DNA of 64,000 bases from Aristolochia californica (taxonomy: Eukaryota > Streptophyta > Magnoliopsida > Piperales > Aristolochiaceae). Positions 12,484 to 25,802 of this stretch are shown in pieces. Within the stretch, counting starts at the first letter, position 1. Every line of letters begins with the position of its first letter. Under the pieces are notes generated by a model. The model saw nothing but the letters and a program-made list of their open reading frames with translations. It was not told the origin of the DNA and did no database searches. The stretch lies in contig JARWKL010000008.1 in the NCBI GenBank assembly GCA_029961685.1, positions 15,285,981-15,349,980 on the forward strand, in the 5' to 3' direction. The translations under genes and the position numbers were made by a program.

Positions 12484-14799
12484 AAAAGGAGGAGGCGGGG
12501 GAGTTTTAACTGAGTGTTGACTCCCAATTCATAACTCATTCTTTACAAAAATATAGGCCGTTACGCATGATGAATCACTTTAAAATCATCTATGATCGTT
12601 AGGTCAACTTTATGTAAATGTGTAAAATGATGGCTTGTTTGACTCGGGTATATATCCCACCGCACTTTCACCTGAGAATTTAATGTTATTCTCTTTAAAA
12701 GGTTTGGATCCATAGGTCATTTGCATCTTTAACCTCTTTCAAGAATGCGTACCCTTTTATTTAAACATGTGTAGAAAAATCTCTTTCTAAAAAAATACCG
12801 AGCTAATAGGGTTGATCTAGTGGAATTTCCCAAACTTGGATAGCAAGATTTTTGTGTTCATTTGTGGTGAGTGAATAAATTTTATTTACTTACATTTTTT
12901 TATTGCTTTAAATTATTTCCATACATAAACTCTAAAATTTTCATTTTGTTGTGATCTATTTGCCTTTTATCTCTTTTGTTGTTTATGAGATGATGAGAAA
13001 GTGAAAACTCAAGTTTATATTTAAGAAAAAAGTATACATCTAAAATGGACATGCACAATGCACAAATTTAGAGAGAGATAATTCCATAAAGTGTTTACAA
13101 TTTTTAAGGATTGTAAACTCTTTTTAGTTTTTATACATCAAGTTCGGCAATCGTTGGGAAAAGGGGGAGGCGGGGAATTTTTGACTGAGTGTTGACTCCC
13201 AATTCATTACTCATTCCTTACAAAAATATAGCCCGTTACGCATGATAAATTTAAAATCATCTATAATCGTTTGGTGAGCTTTATGTAAATGGGTAAAATA
13301 ATGGCTTGTTTGACTCCGGTAAATATCCCACCGCACCTTCACTTGAGAATTTAATGTTATTCCCTTTAAAAAGTTTGGATCCATAGGTCATTTGCATCTT
13401 TAACATGTTACAAGAATGCATATCCATTTATTTGTACATGTGTAGAAAAATTTCTTTCTAAAACATTATCGAGCTAATGGGGTTGATCTAGTGGAATTTC
13501 CAAAACTCTGATAGCAAAAATTTTTGTGTTCATTTGTGGTGAGTGAATAAAATTTCTTTACTTACATTTGTTTATTTCTTCAAATTCTTTCCATACATAA
13601 ACTCTAAAATTTTCATTTTGTTGTGATCTATTTGGCTTTTATCTCTTTTTTTTGTTTACGAGATGAAGGGAAAGTGAAAACTCTAGTTTTGATTTAATAA
13701 AAAATTTTACATCTAAAATGGAAATTAATAATCCACAAATGAAGAGAGAGATAATTCCAAAAAGTGACTATATTTTTAGGGATTGTAAAATCGTTTTAGT
13801 TTTTATATATCAGGTTCTACAATTGTCCGAAAGAGGGGGAGGCAGGGGATTTTTAACTGAGTGTTGACTCCCAATCCATAAGTGATTCCTTTAAAAAATA
13901 TAGCTCGTTACGCATGATAAATCACTTTATAATCATCTGTGATCGTTTGGTCAGCTTTTTGTAAATGGGCAAAATAATAGCTTGTTAGACTCGGGTAAAT
14001 ATCTCACCGTACGTTCACTTGAGAATTTAATGTTAATCTCTTTAAAAGTTTTGGATCAATAGGCCATTTTCATCTTGAACATGTTTCATGCATGCATATC
14101 CATTTTTTAAAGCATGTGCTGAAAAATCTCTTTCTTATAAAATTCCAAGCTATTAGGGTTGAACTAGTGGAATTTTCCAAACTTGGATAACAAAACTTTT
14201 GTATTCATTTGTGGTGTGTGAATAAATTATATTCACTTACATTTGTTTACTGCTTTAAATATTTTCCATACATAAACTCTTAAATTTTTATTTTGTTGTG
14301 ATCTATTTATCTTTTATCCTTTTTTTTTGTTTACGTGATGAAGGGAAAGAGATAACTCAAGCTCTGATTTAAGAAAAAAATATACATCTAAAATGGAAAT
14401 GCAAAATGCACAAATGTAGAGCTAGATAATTCAAAAAAGTGATTGTAATTCATAGGGATTGTAAACTCTTTTTCGTTTTTATACATCAGGTTCTGCAATT
14501 GTCGGTAAAAGGGGGAAGGGAGGGACTTTTACCTGAGTGTTGACTCCCAATCCATAAGTCATTCCTTACAAAAATATAGCCCGTTACACATGATAAATAA
14601 CTTTACTATCATCTGTGATTGTTAGGTCAGCTTTCGTTAAATGGGCAAAATAATGGTTTGTTTGGTTCGGGTAAAAATCCCACTGCACATTCACTTGAGA
14701 ATTTAATGTTAGTCTCTTTAAAAGGTTTGGATCCATAGGTCATTTGCATCTTTAACATGTTTCAAGCATGCATATCCATTTTTTAAAACATGTGTAGAA

Positions 14800-17188
14800 A
14801 AATCTCTTTCTTATAAAATTCTGAGCTATTAGGGTTGAACAAGTGGAAATTCCCAAACTTGGATAACAAAACTTCTGTGTTCATTTGTGTTGTTTGAATA
14901 AATTGTCTTTACTTCATTTGTTCATTGCTTTAAATTATTTCCATACATAAACTCTAAAATTTTCATTTTGTTGTGATCTATTTGCCCTTTATCACTTTTT
15001 TTGGTTACGAGCTGAAGGGAAAGTGAAAACTCAAGTTTTGATTTAAGGAAAAAGTATACATCTATAATGGAAATACACAATGCACAAATTTTGAGAGAGA
15101 TAGTTCTGAAAAGTGTCTGTAATTTTTAGGGATTAAACTCTTTTTTATTTTTATATGTCAGGTTCTGCAATCATTTGGAAAAGGGGGAGGCAGGGGATTT
15201 TTAACTGAGAGTTGACTCCCTATCCATAAGTCATTCCTTAGAAAAATATTGCTCGTTACTCAATAAAAATCAATTTATAAACATCTATGATCGTAAGGTC
15301 AGCTTTTTGTAAGTAGCCAAAATAATGGCTTATTTGACTTGGGTAAATAGCCCACCCCAAGTTCATTTGAGAATTTATTGTTATTCTATTTAAAAGGTTT
15401 GGATCCATAGGTCATTTGCATCTTGAACATGTTTCAAGCATGCATATCCATTTTTTAAAAAATGTGTAGAAAAATCTCTTTTTTATAAAATTCCGAGCTA
15501 TTAGGGTTGAACTAGTGGAATTTCCCAAACTTTGATAAAAAAAAATTTGTGTTCATTTGTGGTGTGTGAATAAATTTTCTTTATGTACTTTTTTTATTGC
15601 TTTAAATCTTTCCATACATAAACTCTAATATTTTCATTTTATTGTGATCTATTCACTTTTTATCTCTTTTTTTGTTTACGAGCTGAAAGGAAATAGAAAA
15701 CTCAAGTTTTTATTTTCGAAAAAAGTATACATCTATATTGGAAATGCACAATGCACAAATGTAGAGAGAGATAATTCCAAAAAGTCTCTATAATGTTTAA
15801 GGGTTGTATACACTTTTTAGTTTTCAGATATCAGATTCTGCAGTCGTCGGGAATAGGGAAAAGCAGGGGATTTTTTACTGAGAGTTGACTCCCAATCTAG
15901 AAGTCATTCCTTACAAAAATATTGTCTGTTACACAATATAAATCACTTTACAATCATCTATGATCGTTAGGTCAGCTTTTTGTAAGTGGGCAAAATAATG
16001 GCTAGTTTGACTCGAGAAAATATCCCAGCACACGTTCACTTGAGAATTTAATGTTATTCTCTTTAAGAGGTTTGGATCCATCGGTCATTTGCATCTTTAA
16101 CAAGTTTCAAGCATGCATATCCACTTTTTACAACATGTGTTGAAAAATCTTTTTCTAATAAAATTATGAGCTATTAGGGCTGAACAAGTGGAAATTCTAA
16201 AACTTGGATAACAAAACATTTTGTGTTCATTTGTATTGTGTGAATAAATTTTCTTTACTTCATTTGTTTATTACTTTGAATTATTTCCATACATGAATTC
16301 TAAAATTTTCATTTTGTTGTGATCTATTTGCCTTTTATCTCTTTTTTGTGTTTACGAGCTGAAGGGAAAGTGAAAACTCAAGTTTTGTTTTAAGAAAAAA
16401 GTATACATCGATAATGAAAATTCACAGTGCACAAATTTAGAGAGATAATTCCAAAAAGTGTCTGTAATTTTTAGGGATTTTAAACTCTTTTTATTTTTTA
16501 TATGTCAGGTTCTGCAATCATTTAGAAAAGGGGGAGGTAGGGGATTTTTAACTAAGAGTCGACTCCCAATCCATAAGTCATTCCCTAAAAAAATATTGCC
16601 GGTTACTCATAATAAATCAATTTACAAACATCTATGATCGTTAGGTCAGCTTTTTGTAAGTGGGCAAAATAATGGTTTGTTTGACTCGGGTAAATAGGCC
16701 ACCGCACGTTCATTTAAGAATTTAATTTTATTCTCTTTAAAACGTTTGGATCCATTGGTGATTTACATGTTTAACATGTTTCAAGTATGCATATCCTTTT
16801 TTAGAACATGTGTAGAAAAATCTCTTTCATATAAAATTCTGAGCTATTAGGGTTGAACTAGTGGAATTTTCCAAACTTGGATAACAAAACTTTTGTGTTC
16901 ATTTGTGGTGAGTGAATTAATTTTCTTTATTTACATTTGTTTATTGCTTTCAATTCCTCTAAAATTTTCATTTTGTTGTGATATATTTGCTTTTTTTCTC
17001 TTTTTTTTTTTGTATACGAGATGATGGGATAGTGAATACTCATGTTTTGATTAAAGAAAAAAGTATACATCTACAATGAAAACTCACAATGCAAAAATGT
17101 AGAGAGAGATAATTCCAAAAAGTGTCTGTAATTTTTAGGGATTGTAAACTTTTTTAGTTTTTATATATCAGGTTCTGCAATCGTCGAG
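14800..17188 (+). repeat. Partial dimer register in type B (tail of M23 to M26), period ~1,347 bp
   Basis: M24 (15179) and M26 (16526) share 'caatcattt' before the purine block, 'aaaaatattgc' and 'acaaacatctatgatcg' or near variants in their heads. The preceding tails (about 14,850-15,170 and 16,180-16,520) share 'gaacaagtggaaattc', 'gagctgaaggg' and 'tatatgtcagg'. The spacing of 1,347 bp is two monomers, so a dimer was duplicated here, independently of the type A dimer. Confidence 0.7.
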
Positions 17189-18520
17189 AAAAGTGGGAGG
17201 CATGGGATTTTAAACTGAGTGTTGACTCCCAATACATAAGTCATTCCTTAAAAAAATATTGCATGTGACGGATGATAAATCACAGTAAACTCAGAACTTT
17301 TTGTAAATGGGCAAAATAATGGCCTGTTTCACTCGTGTAAATATTCCTCCACATGTTCACACTAGAATTTAATATTATACTCTTTAAAAGGTATGGATCC
17401 ATTGGTCATTTTCATCTTTAACAAGTTTCAAGCATGCATATCCATTTTTTAAAACATGTGTAGAAAAATCTTTTTCTTATAAAATTCCGAGCTATTAGGG
17501 TTGAACAAGTGAAAATTCCCAAACTTGGATAAAAAAACCTTTCGTGTTCGTTTGTGGTGTGTGAATAAATTTTCTTTACTTAGATTTGTTTATTGCTTTA
17601 AATTCTATCCATACATAAACTCTAAAATTTTCTTTTGTTGTGAACTATTTGCCTTTTATCCTTTTTTTTGTTTACGAGATGAAGGGAAAGTGAAAACTCA
17701 AGTTTTTATTCAAGAAAAAAGTATACATCTAAAATGGAAATGCACAATGGACAAATGTAGAGAGAGATAATTCAAAAAAGTGTCTGTAAATTTTAGGGAT
17801 TGTAAACTTTTTTTAGTTTTTATATATCAGGCTCTACAATCGTCAGGAAAAGGGGGAGGCGGGGGATTTTTAACTAAGAGTTGACTCCCAATCCATAAGT
17901 TATTCATTACAAAAATATAACCCGTTACGCATGATAAATCATTTTACAATCATATATGATCGTTAGGTCAGTTTTTTGTAAGTAGGAAAAATAATGTCTT
18001 GTTTGACTCGGGTAAATATCCCACCGCAAGTTCACTTGAAAATTTAATGTTATTCTCTGTAAAAGGTTTGGATCCATTGGCCATTTGCGTCTTTAACATG
18101 TTTCAAGCTTGCATTTAAATTTTTTAAAACATGTGTAGAAAAATCTTTCTTATAAAATTCTGTGCAATTAGGGTTGAACTAGTGGAATTTCCAAAACTAG
18201 GATAACAAAACTTTTGTGTTCATTTCTAGTGTGTGAATAAATTTTATTTACGTACATTTGTTTATTGCTTTAATTTCTTTCCGTACTTAAACTCTAAAAT
18301 TTTCATTTTGTTCTGATCTATTTGTCTTTTATCTCTTTTTTTGTTTATGTGATGAATGGAAAGTGAAAACTCAAGTTTTGATTGAAGAAAAAAGTATACA
18401 TCTAAAATGGAAATGCACATTTCACAAATGTAGAGAGAGATAATTCCAAAAAGTGTCTGTAATTTTTAGGGATTGTAAACTCTTTTTCCTTTTTATATAT
18501 CATGTTCTGCAATAGTCGGG

Positions 18521-18856
18521 AAAAGGGGAAGGTGGGGGATTTTTAACTAAGTGTTGACTCCCAATACATAAGTCATTCCTTAGAAAAATATAGCTTGTTA
18601 CACATGATAAATCACCTTACAATCATCTATGATTGTCAGGTCAGCTTTTTGTAAATGGGCTAAATAATGGCTTGTTTGAATCGGGTAAATTTCATTCCAC
18701 GCATTAACTTGAGAATTTAATGTTATTCTCTTTAAAAGGTTTGGATTGATAGGTCATTTGTATCTTTAATATGTTTCAAGCGTGCATATCCATTTTTTAA
18801 AACATGTGTAGAATAATCTCTTTCTTATAAAATTCCGAGCTATTAGGGTTGAACTA
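18521..18856 (+). repeat. Truncated monomer M29 (~336 bp)
   Basis: M29 runs normally to 'gttgaactag' and is then joined at about 18,857 to 'aggggatttttaactgag', the start of the next unit. Its 3' half (about 340 bp) and the first bases of M30 are missing. M30 (about 18,857-19,506) is otherwise ordinary type B. Confidence 0.9.
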
Positions 18857-19916
18857 GAGGGATTTTTAACTGAGTGTTGACTACCAATCCTTAAAAAAAT
18901 ATAGCTCATTGCACATGTTAAATCACTTTACAATCATCTATGATCATTTGGTCAGCTTTTTGTAAATGGGCAAAATAATGGCTTGTTTGACTCGAGTAAA
19001 TATCACACCACACGTTCACTTGAGAATTTAATGTTATTCTCTTTAAAAGGTTCTTATCCAAAGGTCATTTTTATATTTAACATGTTTCAAGCATGCATAT
19101 CCATTTTTTACAACATGTGTAGAAAAATTTCTTTCTTATAAAATTATTCGCAATTAGTGTTCAACTAGTGGAATTTCCCAAACTTGGATAACAAAAATTT
19201 TGTGTTCATTTGTTGTGTGTGGATAAATTTTTTGTACTTACATTTTTTTAGTGCTTTAAATTCTTTCCATACTTAAACTCTAAAATTTTCATTTTGTTAT
19301 GATCTTTTTGCCTTTTATCTCTTTTTTTGTTTACGAGGTGAAGGGAAAGTGAAAACTCAAGTTTTGATTTATGAAAAAAGTATACATCTAAAATGGAAAT
19401 GCACAATGCACAAATGTAGAGAGAGATAATTCCAACAAGTGTCTGTAATGTTTAGGGATTGTAAACTCTTTTTAGTTTTTATATATGAGGTTTGGCAATC
19501 GTCGGGAAAAGGGGGAGGCAGGGATTTTTAACTGATTGTTAACTCCCAATCCATAAGTCGTTCCTTACAAAAATATAGCTCGTTGTGCAAGTTAAATCAC
19601 TTTACAATCATTTATCATTGATAGGTGAGCTTTTCGTAAATGGGTAAAATAGTGGCTAGTTTGACACGGGTAAACATCGCATCGCACGTTCACTTGAGAA
19701 TTTAATATTATTCTCTTGAAAAAGTTTGGATCCATAGGTCATTTTCATCTTTAACATGTTTCAAGCATGCATATCCATTTTGTAAAAACATGTGCAGAAA
19801 AATCTCTTTCTTATTAAATTCCTAGCTATTAGGGTTGAACTTGTGGAATTTCCTAAACTTGGATAACAAAAATTTTGTGTTCATTTGTGGTGTGTGAATA
19901 AATTTTCTTTACTTAT

Positions 19917-22200
19917 ATTTTTTTTGTGATCTATTTGCCTTTGATCTCTTTTTTTGCTTACGATATGAAGGGAAAGTGAAAACTCAAGTTTTGATTTAAG
20001 AAAAAAGTATAATTCAAAAAAGGAAATGCACAATGCACAAATGTGGAGAGAGATAATTCCTAAAAGTGTCTGTAATTTTTAGGGATTGTAAACTCTTTTT
20101 AGTTTTTATATATCAAGTTCTGCAATTGTTGGGAAAATGGGGTGGCGGGGGATTTTTAACTGAGTGTTGACTCCCAATTCATAGCTCATTCCTTACAAAA
20201 ATATAGCCCGTTACACATGATATATCACTTTAAAATCATCTCTGATTGTTAGGCCAGCTTTTTGTAAATGGGTAACATAATGGCTTGTTTGACTCGGGTA
20301 AATTTCCACCGCACGTTCACTTGAGAATTTAATGTTATTCTCTTTAAAAGGTTTGGATCCATAAGTCATTTGCATCTTTAACATGTTTAAAGAATGAATA
20401 TCCATTTATTTAAACATGTGTAGAAAAAACTCTTTCCAAAAAAATACAGAGCTAATAGGGTTGATCTAGTGGAATTTCCCAAACTTGGACAACAAAATTT
20501 TTGTGTTTATTTGGGGTGAGTGAATAAATTTTATTTACATACATTTTTTTATTGCTTTAAATTCTTTCCATACATAAACTCTAAAATTTTGATTTTGTTG
20601 TGATCTATTTGCCTTTTGTCTCTTTTTTTATTTACGAGATGATGGGAAAATGAAAACTGAAGTTTATATTTAATAAAAAAGTATACATCAAAAATGGATA
20701 TGCACAATTCACAAATGTAGAGAGAGATAATTCAAAAAAGTGTTTACAATTTTTAGGGATTGTAAACTCTTTTTAGTTTTTATATATCAAGTTCAGCAAT
20801 CGTTGGGAAAAGGGGGAGGCGGGGGATTTTTAACTGAGTGTTGACTCCCAATTCATAACTCATTCCTTACAAAAATATAGCCCGTTACGCATGATCAATC
20901 AGTTTAAAATAATCTATGATCGTTAGGTCAGCTTTATGTAAATGGGTTAAATAATGGCTTGTTTGACTCGGGTAAATATCCCACCGCACGTTGACTTGAG
21001 AATTTAATGTTATTCTCTTCTAAAAGGTTTGGATCCATAGGTCATTTGCATCTTTAATATGTTTCAAGAATGCATATCTATTTATTTAAAGATGTGTAGA
21101 AAAATCTCTTTCTTAAATATTACCGAGCTAATAGGGTTGATCTAGTGGAATTTCCCAAACTTGGATAACAAAATTTTTGTGTTCATTTGTGGTGAGTGAA
21201 TAAATTTTCTTTACTTACATTTGTTTATTTCTTTAAATTCTTTCCATACATAAACTCTAAAAGTTTCATTTTGTTGTGATCTATTTGTCTTTTATCTTTT
21301 TTTTTGTATATGAGATGAAGGGAAAGTGAAAACTCAAGTTTTCATTTAATAAAAAAGTATGCATCTAAAATGGAAATAAACAATGCACAAATGTAGAGAG
21401 AGATAATTCCAAAAAATGTCTGTAATTTTTAGGGACTGTAAACTCTTTTTAGTTTTTATATATCAGGTTCTACAATCATCGGGAAAAGGGGGAGGGGGGG
21501 ATTTTTAACTGAGTGTTGACTCCCAATCCATATGTCATTCCTTTCAAAAATATAACCTGTTACGCATGATAAATCACTTTACAATCATCTATGATCGTTT
21601 GGTCAACTCGTTGTAAATGGGCAAAATAATGGCTTGTTAGACTCGTGTAAGTACCTCACCCTACGTTCACTTGAGAATTTAATGTTATTCTCTTTAAAAG
21701 GTTTGGATCAATAGGTCATTTGCATCTTGAACAAGTTTCAAGCTTGCACATCCATTTTTTAAAACATGTGTAGAAAAATCTTTTTCTTATAAAATTCCAA
21801 ACTATTGGGGTTGAACTAGTGGAATTTCCCATACATAAATTATCTTTAGGGTTTATTTAAGGTGTGTGAATAAATTATCTTCACTTACATTTGTTTATTG
21901 CTTTAAATTATTTCCATACATAAACTCTAAAATTTTCATTTTGTTGTGATCTATTTGCCTTTTATCTCTTTTTTTTGTTTACGTGATGAAGTGAAAGCAA
22001 AAACTCAAGTTTTGATTTAAGAAAAAAGTATACATCTGCAAATGGAAATGCACAATGCACAAATCTAGAGAGAGATAATTCAAAAAAGTGACAGTAATTC
22101 TTAGGGAATGTAAGCTCTTTTTAGTTTTTATATATCATGTTCTATAATCGTCAGGAAAAAGGGGGAAGTGGGGGACTTTTACCTGAGTTTTGACTCCCTA
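19917..22200 (+). repeat. Displaced copy of the 10.2-14.5 kb region (type A island)
   Basis: M31 switches at a T-tract (about 19,915-19,925) from type B to a tail like that of M16: 'gcctttgatctc' and 'acgatatgaaggg', at an offset of 9,682 bp. M32 (20134) matches M17: 'aaaatggggtggcgggg', 'tctctgattgttagg'-like head, 'ttggggtgagtg' and 'aaaactgaagtttat', at an offset of 9,681 bp. M33 (20808) begins like M16/M18 ('catgatcaatc') and ends like M21 ('tgtttatttctttaaattc', 'gatgaaggg'). M34 resembles M22, and the start of M35 resembles M23 ('acttttacctgag'), at offsets near 7,650 bp. The two offsets differ by 2,032 bp, which is three monomers, so the copy has lost three units relative to the source. 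Confidence 0.82.
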
Positions 22201-25200
22201 TCCAAAAGTCATTCCTCACAAAATTATAACCCGTTACGCATGATAAATCACTTTACAATCATCTATGATCATTAGGTCAGCTTTAAATGTGCAAAATAAT
22301 GGCTTGTATGACTTGGGTAAATATCCCACCGCACGTTCACTTGGGAATTTAATGTTATTCTCTTGAAAAGGTTTGGGTCCATAGGTCATTTGAATCTTTA
22401 ACATGTTTCAAGCATGCATATCCATTGTTTAAAACATGTGTAGAAAAATCTCATTCTTATAAAATTCTGAGCTATTAGAGTTGAACTAGTTGAATTTCCC
22501 AAACTCCGATAAAAAAACTTTTGTGTTCATATGTGGTATGTGAAAAAATTTAAATTACTTACATTTATTTATTGCTTTAAATTCTTTCCATACATAAACT
22601 CTAAAATTTTCTTTTTGTTGTGATCTATTGTCCTTTTATCTGTTTTTGTTGTTTATGAGATCAAGAGAAAGTGAAAACCAAGTTTTGATTTAAGAAAAAA
22701 GGATACATATATCATGGAAATAAACAATGCACAAATGTAGAGAGAGAAAATTCAGAAAGGTGGCTGTAATTTTTAGGGATTGTAAACTCTTTTTAGTTTT
22801 TATATATCAGGCTCCACAACTATCATGAAAAGGGGAAAGCGGGGGATTTTTAACTGAGAGTTGACTCCCAATCCATAAGTCATTCCTTAAAAAAATATAG
22901 CCCATTGCACATGATAAATCACTTTACAATCATCTATGATCGTTAGGTCAAATTTTTTCAACTAGGCAAAATAATGGCTTGTTTGACAGGGGCAAATATC
23001 CCACCGCACGTTCACTTGCGAATTTAATGTTATTCTCTTTAAAATTTTTGGATCCATAGGTCATTTTCATCTTTAACATGTTTCAAGCATGCTTATCCAT
23101 TTATTAAAACAAGTGTAGAAAAATCTCTTTCTTATACAATTCCAAGCTGTTAGTGTTGAACAAGTGGAATTTCCCAAACTTGGATAACAAATCTTTTGTG
23201 TTCATTTGTGGTGTGTGAATAAATTTTATTTACTTACATTTTTTTATTTCTTTAAATTCTTTCCACACATAAACTCTAAAATTTTATTTTTGTTGTGATC
23301 TATTGTCCTTTTATTTGTTTTTTTTATGAGATCAAGGGAAAGTGAAAACTCAAGTTTTGATTTAAGAAAAAAAGAATAAATCTATAATGGAAATGCACAA
23401 TACACAAAAGAAGATAGAGATAATTCATAAAGGTGTCTGTAATTTTTAGGAATTGTAAACTCTTCTTTAGTTTTTATATATCAGGTTCTGTAAACGTCGG
23501 GAAAAGGGGGAAGCGAGGGATTTTTAACTGAGAGTTGACTACCAATCCATAAGTCATTCCTTAAAAAAATATAGCCCATTACACATGATAAATCACTTTA
23601 CAATCATCTATGATCATTAGGTCAGCTTTTTTTAACTGGGCAAAATAATGGCTTGTTTGACAGGGGCAAATATCCCTCCGCACGTTCACTTGAGAATTTA
23701 ATGTTATTCTCTTTAAAAGGTTTGGATCCATAGGTCATTTGCATCTTTAACATGTTTCAAGCATGCATATCCATTTTTTAAAACATGTGTTGAAAAATCT
23801 CTTTCTAATAAAATTCCGAGCTATTAGGGATGAACTAGTGGAATTTCCTAAACTTGGATAACAAAATTTTGTGTTCATTTGTGTTGTGGAATAAATTTTC
23901 TTTACTCACATTTGTTTATTGCTTTAAATTCCTTCCCTACTTGAACTCTAAAATTTTCATTTTGTTGTCATGTATTTGCCTTTTGTCTCTTTTATTTGTT
24001 TACGAGCTGAAGGGAAAGTGAAAACTCAAGTTTTGATTTAAGAAAACAGTATACACCTAAAATGGATATGCACAATGCACAAATGTAGAGAGAGATGATT
24101 CAAAAAAATGTCTGTAATTTTTAGGGATTGTAAACTCTTTTTACTTTTTATATATCTAGTGCAGCAATCGTCGAGAACAGGGGGAGGTAGGGGATTTTTA
24201 ACAGAGTGTTGACTCCCAATCCATAAGTAATTCTTTACGAAATTATAGCCTATTACAAATGAAAAATAACTTTAAAATCATTTGTGATCGTTAGGTCAAC
24301 TTTTTGTAAATGAGCAAAATAATGGCTTGTTTGACTCGGGTCAATATCCCACCGCACGTTCACTTGAGAATTTAATGTTATTATCTTAAAAAGGTTTGGA
24401 TCCAGAGGTCATTTGCATCTTTAACATGTTTCAAGCATGCATATCCATTTTTTAAAGCATGTGTAGAAAAATCTCTTTCTTATAAAATTCTGAGCTATTA
24501 GGGTTGAACTAGTGGAATTTCACAAACTTGGATAAAAAAACTTTTGTGTTCATTTGTGGCGTGTGAATAAATTTTTTTTACTTACATTTGTTTATTGCTT
24601 TAATTTCTTTCCATACATAAACTCTAAAATTTTCATTATGTTGTGATCTATTTGCCTTTTATCTCCTTTTTTTGTTTACGAGATGAAGGGAAAGTGAAAC
24701 TCAAGTTTTGATTTAAGAAAAAATTATACATCTAATATGAAAATACACAATGCACAAATGTAGAGAGAGATAATTCAGAAAACTATCTGTAATTTTTAGG
24801 GATTGTAAACTGTTTTTAGTTTTTATATTTCAAGTTCAGCAATCATCGGGAAAAGGGGGAGGCTGGGGATTTTTAACTGAGCATTGAATGCCAATCCATA
24901 AGTCATTCCTTCCAAAAATATAGCCCGTTATGCATGATAAATCACTTTCCAATCATCTATGATCGTTAGGTCAGGTTTTTGTAAATGGGCAAAACAATGG
25001 CTAGTTTGACTCAGATAAATATCCCACCGCACGTTCACTTGAGATTTTAATATTATTCTCTTTAAAATATTTGGATCCATAGGTCATTTGCATCTTTAAC
25101 ATGTTTCAAGCATGCATATCCATTTTTTAAAACATATGTAGAAAAATTTCATTCTTATAAAATTCTGACCTATTAGGGTTGAACTAGTGGAATTTCCCCA

Positions 25201-25524
25201 ACTTGGATAACAAAACTTTTGTGTTCATTTGTGGGTTTTGAATAAATTTTATTTACTTAATTTTTTATTACTTTAAATTCTTTCCGTACATAACTTCAAA
25301 AATTTTCTTTTTGGTTTGATCTATTAGCCTTTTATCTCTTTTTTTTCTTTACGAGATGAAGGGAAAGCCTAAACTCGAGTTTGTATTTAAGAAGAAAGTA
25401 TACATCTAAAAAGGAAATGCACAATGCACAAATGCAGATAGAGATAATTCCAAAAAGTGTCTTTAATTTTTAGGAATTGTAAACTCTTTTTAGTTTTTAT
25501 ATATCTAATTCTGCAATCATCGGG
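22201..25524 (+). repeat. Type B satellite segment (most of M35 to M39)
   Basis: These are full-length copies of 671-675 bp. M36 (22828) and M37 (23502) are close neighbours, sharing 'ttgacaggggcaaatatcc' and 'aactgagagttgac'. M38 (24176) has 'ttaacagagtgttgac' and 'agtaattcttta', which recur in M62 at 39,640. M39 (24851) has 'ttgaatgccaatcc' and 'caatggctagtttgactc', which recur in M53, M56 and M65. I see no other feature in this stretch. Confidence 0.85.
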
Positions 25525-25802
25525 AAAAGGGGGAAGCTGGGGATTTTTATCTGAGTGTTGACTCCCAATCCTTAAGTCATTCCTTAAAAAATAGTGATCT
25601 ATTTGCCTTTTATCTCTTTTTTTTGTTTACGAGAAGAAGAGAAAGTGAAAACTCTAGTTTTTATTTAAGAAAAAAGTATACATCTCAAATGGAAATGCAC
25701 AATGCACAAATATAGAGAGAGATAATTTCAAAAAATGTCTTCAATTTTTAGGGATTGTGAACTCTTTTTAGTTTTTATTAATCTGGTTCTGGAATTGTCA
25801 GG
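25525..25802 (+). repeat. Truncated monomer M40 (278 bp)
   Basis: The head 'tcattccttaaaaaata' is joined at about 25,590-25,594 to 'gtgatctatttgcc', removing roughly 400 bp that includes the BamHI site and both AACATGT boxes. The retained tail has 'gagaagaagagaaagtg' and 'attaatctggttctgg', which identify it as the partner of the tail of M67 (about 43,450-43,665). Confidence 0.93.

Larger units (their letters stand above)
3323..13600 (+). repeat. Type A satellite subfamily block (M6 to most of M21)
   Basis: Copies here share diagnostic variants that are rare elsewhere: 'caattcataactcattcc', 'actttaaaatcatc', 'caagaatgcatatcc' followed by 'atttatttaaacatg', 'gctaatagggttgatctag', 'gtgagtgaataaa', 'gatgatgggaaag' and a tail of the form 'caagttcggcaatcgttggg'. 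Lengths are mostly 671-678 bp, with M6 (514) and M14 (548) internally deleted. The block ends inside M21, whose 5' part is type A and whose 3' part (after about 13,550) has type B features such as 'gatgaaggg'. M21 is therefore a chimeric monomer. Confidence 0.88.
13600..19916 (+). repeat. Type B satellite block (end of M21 to part of M31)
   Basis: Copies have type B markers: 'aatccataagtcattcc', 'caagcatgcatatcc', 'gctattagggttgaactag', 'gatgaagggaaag' and tail 'ggttctgcaatcgtcggg'. Lengths are about 659-677 bp, apart from the truncated M29. M26 lacks about 14 bp near 16,948. M27 lacks about 22 bp near 17,287-17,300, which removes the usual 'atgatcgttagg'. No gene is present. Confidence 0.85.

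Noticed and set aside
17525..17770. Open frame of about 81 codons on the plus strand, with similar frames at 32,835-33,053 and 54,086-54,295
   Set aside because: It is a frame of the satellite tail that stays open by chance. The same region in most other monomers has stops or frameshifts, and the product is low-complexity Phe/Lys-rich sequence from T and A tracts.
20211..20405. Recurring minus-strand frame with a shared peptide pattern, also at 29,194, 37,095, 41,606 and 56,205
   Set aside because: The resemblance between the peptides only reflects the repeat. The frame covers the head from the BamHI region back to about +85 and is broken in the great majority of copies, with no sign of codon-level conservation.
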